Source of the DNA: Neptunomonas antarctica
Lineage (GTDB): Bacteria > Pseudomonadota > Gammaproteobacteria > Pseudomonadales > Balneatricaceae
Direction: 5' to 3'
DNA: 64,000 bases
Assembly: GCF_001305295.1 (NCBI RefSeq)
Contig: NZ_LJSI01000028.1
Location: 62,001 to 126,000 of the forward strand
Below are positions 60,416 to 64,000 of the stretch, in pieces. Below the pieces are notes generated by a model. It was not told where the DNA came from, did no database searches, and was given only the letters and a program-made list of their open reading frames with translations. Both the position numbers and the translations under genes were made by a program. Within the stretch, counting starts at the first letter, position 1. Each line of letters opens with the position of its first letter.

Positions 60416-61987
60416 ATGACAAAATTTAATCTTAATGATGATAGCGTAGTCGTCATCATTGGTTCCGGTGCTGGCGGCGGCACACTAAGTAATGAATTAG
60501 CCCAAAATGGCATTAAGGTTGTCTGCTTAGAAGCAGGTAAACTCCTTGATTTTAATAAAGACTTTGTAAACAAAGAATGGGAAATGTTTTCTAAGGAGGC
60601 GTGGCTTGATAAACGAACCACTTCTGGAGAATGGCGTGTCGCTAAAGACTTCCCTAACCTCCCCGCATGGATTTGTAAAACTGTGGGCGGCTCTACCTTA
60701 CATTGGGCCGGAGCAAGTTTACGATTTCAGGAGCATGAGTTTAAAGCCCTATCCCAATATGGCCATGTAGAGGGAGCGAATCTACTCGATTGGCCGATAA
60801 CGTTAAAAGACCTTGAGCCATATTACGATAAAGCTGAATATAAAATGGGAGTGACTCGTACTAACGGGATCCCGGGGTTGCCCGGCAATAATAACTATCG
60901 AGTCATGGAAGCGGGTGCTAAAGAGCTGGGGTATAAAGAAGTTCACACAGGCCGCATGGCAATCAACTCACAACCTCGTGATGGTCGAGCGGCCTGTCGC
61001 CAATTAGGATTCTGCTTTCAAGGCTGCAAAATGGGTGCGAAATGGTCAACCTTGTACACCGAAATCCCAAAAGCAGACAGCACGGGTAATTTCGAGCTTA
61101 GACCTGAAGCTCACGTTCTGAAAATAACACATAACAAAGCAGGTAAAGTCGACGGCGTCGTATACATTGATGCTAACGGCCAGCAGCAACAACAAAAAGC
61201 CCGTATTGTTTGTGTCGCGGGTAACTCTATTGAAAGCCCACGCTTGCTCTTAAATTCGGCCAGCGCAATGTTCAAAAATGGGTTAGCAAACAGCTCTGGA
61301 CAGGTCGGCAAAAATTATATGCGACATGTCACTGGGTCAGTATATGGCGTATTTGAAAAACCAGTGAATATGCACCGCGGGACTACTATGGCAGGCATCA
61401 TTCAAGACGAAGCCAAACATAAACCAAGCCGAGGATTTGTTGGCGGTTATGAAATGGAAACCTTATCGCTGGGTTTACCTTTTCTTGCTGCATTTCTTAA
61501 TCCTGGAAGTTGGGGTAAAGAATTCACCGCAGATTTGGATGATTATGAAAATATGGCGGGTATGTGGATAGTGGGTGAAGACCTTCCGCAAGAAAGTAAT
61601 CGAATCACATTAAACCACAATGAAAAAGACCAATACGGTCTTCCCGTAGCCAATGTACACGTTGATGATCATCCAAATGATATTGCCATGCGTAACCATG
61701 CTTATCAGCAAGGGTCTGCTGTTTATGAATCAATCGGCGCTCTCAGGACTATTAAAGTACCACCCTATCCAAGCACCCATAATATGGGCACAAACCGTAT
61801 GAGCGAGAAAGCAAGTGACGGTGTTGTGAATAAGTGGGGGCAAAGCCACGATATAGATAATCTATTTGTATCCGATGGTAGCCAATTTACCACCAGTGCA
61901 GCAGAAAACCCTACGCTCACCATTGTCGCCCTAGCTATTCGCCAAGCCGAATACATTGCAGCGCAGATGCAAGCCAATAACATCTAA
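60416..61987 (+). CDS. GMC-type FAD oxidoreductase, large subunit
   Basis: A 523-residue GMC oxidoreductase. The FAD-binding GSGAGGGTLSNELA, VGGSTLHWAGASLRF, the cysteine-rich CRQLGFCFQGCKMGAKWS, and the C-terminal STHNMGTNRM and AENPTLTIVALA (catalytic His and Asn regions) match large subunits of gluconate/sorbitol/alcohol dehydrogenases. It lacks its own signal peptide and should be co-exported with the Tat subunit upstream. The ATG 60416 follows GGAG; the TTG at 60401 is less likely. The substrate is unknown. Confidence 0.88.
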   Translation: MTKFNLNDDSVVVIIGSGAGGGTLSNELAQNGIKVVCLEAGKLLDFNKDFVNKEWEMFSKEAWLDKRTTSGEWRVAKDFPNLPAWICKTVGGSTLHWAGASLRFQEHEFKALSQYGHVEGANLLDWPITLKDLEPYYDKAEYKMGVTRTNGIPGLPGNNNYRVMEAGAKELGYKEVHTGRMAINSQPRDGRAACRQLGFCFQGCKMGAKWSTLYTEIPKADSTGNFELRPEAHVLKITHNKAGKVDGVVYIDANGQQQQQKARIVCVAGNSIESPRLLLNSASAMFKNGLANSSGQVGKNYMRHVTGSVYGVFEKPVNMHRGTTMAGIIQDEAKHKPSRGFVGGYEMETLSLGLPFLAAFLNPGSWGKEFTADLDDYENMAGMWIVGEDLPQESNRITLNHNEKDQYGLPVANVHVDDHPNDIAMRNHAYQQGSAVYESIGALRTIKVPPYPSTHNMGTNRMSEKASDGVVNKWGQSHDIDNLFVSDGSQFTTSAAENPTLTIVALAIRQAEYIAAQMQANNI

Positions 61988-62077
61988 ACCTACTGAATCA
62001 CTTCTCTATACCTGAATAAAGCCAGAGAATCAGATAGCGATATTCAGGTATATTTCACCATTAAAAGTGAAACTTTT

Positions 62078-62101
62078 GCCCTCTTAGATGAGGGCTTTTT
62101 T
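62078..62101 (+). terminator. Intrinsic terminator after the GMC gene
   Basis: GCCCTC, TTAGAT, GAGGGC, then TTTTTT. A second inverted repeat, ATACCTGAATA/TATTCAGGTAT (about 62010-62051), lies between the stop and this terminator. Confidence 0.85.
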
Positions 62102-62113
62102 GATAGGCCTATT

Positions 62114-62887
62114 ATGCTAAAAGTCACTCCTCTTGCGGTTTTACAAGATAACTACATATGGTTAATACAAGATACGAACTCTGATAGCGTTGCTGTTGTC
62201 GACCCCGGCGACGGAGCAACAGTCCATGCTTATTTAGAGAAACACAACCTAACGTTGAGTAACATTTTCATTACCCACCATCACTTGGATCATACTCAAG
62301 GCATACCCGAGCTTGTCTCACACTATCGACCTACCGTCTTCGGGCCCAGAGATTCAGAAGTTGAAGGTATTACACACTTTATAGGCGAAGGCGATGAAAT
62401 TAGTTTATTCGGCCATAAGGTAAATGTTATCGCTGCACCAGGCCATACTCTTGACCATCTTCTTTACCTCATAGATAGCAAAATCTTCCACCTTTTCTGC
62501 GGCGACACCTTATTTTCTGCAGGTTGTGGAAAGCTACTTGAAGGGACGCCACAGGAGATGTTTCATACTCTACAAAAAATAAAAAAGCTTCCTACGAACA
62601 CCCTTATTTACCCAGCCCATGAATACTCTATGTCAAACCTGAAATTTGCTAAAAAAGTAGAACCTAGCAACGCTGACATAACACGTATCTACCAGATATA
62701 CTCTAATAAAGTGAACTCAGGCCAATCGACACTACCGAGTGATATCCAAACTGAATTATTAATAAATCCCTTCTTAAGGACAAATAATTCTGAAATTGTA
62801 AATGCCATCGAAAAGCGATACAGCACAAATATTGAAACGGAAATACAGACGTTTACAGCACTGCGAGCCTGGAAAGACTCCTACTGA
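62114..62887 (+). CDS. gloB: Hydroxyacylglutathione hydrolase (glyoxalase II)
   Basis: A 257-residue metallo-beta-lactamase-fold enzyme that hydrolyses S-lactoylglutathione to lactate. The binuclear metal motif THHHLDHTQG, AAPGHTLDHLLY, FCGDTLFSAGCGKLLEGTP and YPAHEYSMSNLKF are all present. It follows the terminator of the GMC operon and may use its own promoter. Together with the VOC gene at 59425 a complete glyoxalase pair may be encoded. Confidence 0.94.
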   Translation: MLKVTPLAVLQDNYIWLIQDTNSDSVAVVDPGDGATVHAYLEKHNLTLSNIFITHHHLDHTQGIPELVSHYRPTVFGPRDSEVEGITHFIGEGDEISLFGHKVNVIAAPGHTLDHLLYLIDSKIFHLFCGDTLFSAGCGKLLEGTPQEMFHTLQKIKKLPTNTLIYPAHEYSMSNLKFAKKVEPSNADITRIYQIYSNKVNSGQSTLPSDIQTELLINPFLRTNNSEIVNAIEKRYSTNIETEIQTFTALRAWKDSY

Positions 62888-63221
62888 TTCCAACACATTA
62901 GCCCAGTCTCTGAATAAAGGAGCAACTATCCATAATCGCCATCTCAGGCGGAGCAAGCGCACGCATTTATCTGCTGGCTGGACCCTTTTGTTAGCCTCAT
63001 GATGGGCTTGCTCAGCTTAAACTTCAGGTCTGACCGTGGTTATCCAGTGCATAACCACGCTGAATACTGGTCAAACACTCCGCAGTCAGCGCAGGTAATG
63101 ATGAAAATTTATTGTTTGATCGTGCCGGTATGTCATTGGGCGTGACGTCCGGTGGATACTCGCCGGGCAATGCCGATAAGAACTTAACCAATCCACAATT
63201 ATCTTGTTTGACCCAACCCAT
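62885..63221 (-). pseudogene. Decayed IclR-like regulator fragments
   Basis: On the reverse strand a 65-codon frame (63024-63221) ends with SLPALTAECLTSIQRGYALDN, which matches the IclR segment ALLAELARIRERGYALDN. In a second frame, about 62890-62945, IVAPLFRDWANVLESVGVF matches the next IclR strand (IAAPIFD..GNVVAAIGVS). An ORF of normal length (about 250 residues) is missing and frames are broken, so this is likely a remnant. A short inverted pair GAGCAAGC (62951-62958)/GCTTGCTC (63006-63013) lies between the fragments. Nothing else is seen in 62888-63288. Confidence 0.42.
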
Positions 63222-63288
63222 TTCAACCTTTCTGGCTTGGGATATGATTACCTGACAATTTTAAGTTTTTCAATTACCGTTGTTGGCA

Positions 63289-63984
63289 TTATTCGACAGA
63301 ATCATCTGGTTGATTATTGAGGTCCAAATCCAGCTGCGCATGTAACGCTCCAAGATTCTTCTGGTGCGTAATAATAATTACCTCATCACCCCATTCGATC
63401 TTTTCATCTTCTTGCGGAATTATCAGTTTTCCGTTTCGATAGATACACATTATGCGACAGCCTTTGGGTAGTTTTACGTCATGCATGGCACCAACATGCT
63501 TTTCCTGAGCCACAAAAGAAAAGGTCGATGCATCATAACGAAACATGGTGGAGAGGTCTAACGGGTCTCGGCCTTCAAGCATATCAGCCAGATGGCGACC
63601 AATGGTGCGTGATGGCGTTATAGTTGCTTCAAGCCCCAGCTCTATACAGATATGTGCATAACCAGGGTCTTCAATTTTAGTAACAACTTTGGCAAACCCT
63701 AATGAGCGCCCAACCAGGCTGGCTATAATATTGGTCTGATCATGATCGGTAAGGCAATAGAGCACATCGGTTTCTTCTGGATTCGTTTCACGCAACAGTG
63801 ACGGCTTACTACCATCACCATGCAGAAAACCACAGTCGAGTTCCGCACTGATCGTATCGATTACTTCTTTATCTCTGTCGATAATAATCACTTCATGATT
63901 TGTGCCCGATCTCTCTAGCCTCTTCGACACTAACAGGAGACTTAGATTGTAAGCGACTTGCAGCCTGCAAACAGCGCATTCCAT
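63289..63984 (-). CDS. TrkA-type NAD-binding/RCK protein, unusual N-terminus
   Basis: A 231-codon frame with TrkA-N (NHEVIIIDRDKEVIDTIS, GDGSKPSLLRE, LYCLTDHDQTNIIASLVG) and TrkA-C (VKLPKGCRIMCIYRNGKLIIPQ) domains. Such proteins gate K+ uptake systems. A complete member should begin with a glycine-rich GxGxxG loop before YNLxxLLVSK; here the frame reads CAVCRLQVAYNLSLLLVSK and an in-frame TGA lies at 63997-63999, so the loop is missing or a frameshift has occurred close to the window edge. The start is therefore uncertain. Confidence 0.65.
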   Translation of the reverse strand: MECAVCRLQVAYNLSLLLVSKRLERSGTNHEVIIIDRDKEVIDTISAELDCGFLHGDGSKPSLLRETNPEETDVLYCLTDHDQTNIIASLVGRSLGFAKVVTKIEDPGYAHICIELGLEATITPSRTIGRHLADMLEGRDPLDLSTMFRYDASTFSFVAQEKHVGAMHDVKLPKGCRIMCIYRNGKLIIPQEDEKIEWGDEVIIITHQKNLGALHAQLDLDLNNQPDDSVE

Positions 63985-64000
63985 CAGCCCAATCGTTCAT

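Overview
The window looks like chromosome of a heterotrophic marine gammaproteobacterium, probably an Oceanospirillales relative of Neptunomonas, Amphritea or Marinobacterium. This is inferred from gene content and order only: the pseudomonad/oceanospirilloid block trxB-aat-bpt-infA-clpA-clpS-csp-icd, a class III polyhydroxyalkanoate (PHA) synthase, TRAP transport, a glycolate operon and a type III ornithine decarboxylase. No rRNA, tRNA, prophage, insertion sequence or CRISPR array was recognised.

Layout. (1) 1-8142: acyl-CoA metabolism. A truncated acyl-CoA synthetase faces a PAS histidine kinase/FixJ-type regulator pair. A reverse-strand cluster follows (class III CoA-transferase, second acyl-CoA synthetase, two hot-dog thioesterases, alpha/beta hydrolase), with two ACGT-NN-ACGT palindromes upstream. 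(2) 8507-13940: small housekeeping genes (DUF523, yihY, acylphosphatase, arsC, wrbA, DUF2069) and a one-chain SufS-SufE fusion. (3) 14165-18297: three LysR regulators and a YbfB/YjiJ-type MFS transporter. (4) 18379-22585: phaE-phaC facing phaR, a small protein gene and an MFS gene. (5) 22822-29241: serS, crcB, rarA, lolA, ftsK on the reverse strand. (6) 29532-37191: a broken CheW-like gene, trxB, then the N-degron block, a cold-shock gene and icd. (7) 37311-47030: rluE, a radical SAM protein, a 1107-residue PAS-GGDEF-EAL protein, ornithine decarboxylase, a CBS protein, and a DUF1127-phzF pair divergent from a MocR-type regulator. (8) 47174-58316: a glycolate/glyoxylate catabolic operon (TRAP dctPQM, glcB, glcG, glcDEF) divergent from a GlcC-like GntR regulator, with two TGGT-N3-ACCA operators. 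(9) 58398-64000: a ribbon-helix-helix gene running into 78 perfect copies of an 8-bp repeat, a glyoxalase-like gene, a Tat-dependent GMC oxidoreductase pair, gloB, a decayed IclR-like regulator and a TrkA-type protein.

How the parts work together. The glycolate block is a complete route: import by TRAP, oxidation to glyoxylate by GlcDEF, condensation with acetyl-CoA by GlcB, control by GlcC. Aat, Bpt, ClpS and ClpA form the bacterial N-degron pathway. PhaE/PhaC/PhaR make and control carbon storage granules. The least explained structure is the octamer array (58694-59317) beside a ribbon-helix-helix gene. Other points of note are the SufS-SufE fusion, a hairpin that contains the ornithine decarboxylase start codon, and three genes whose stop codon lies in a perfect inverted repeat.
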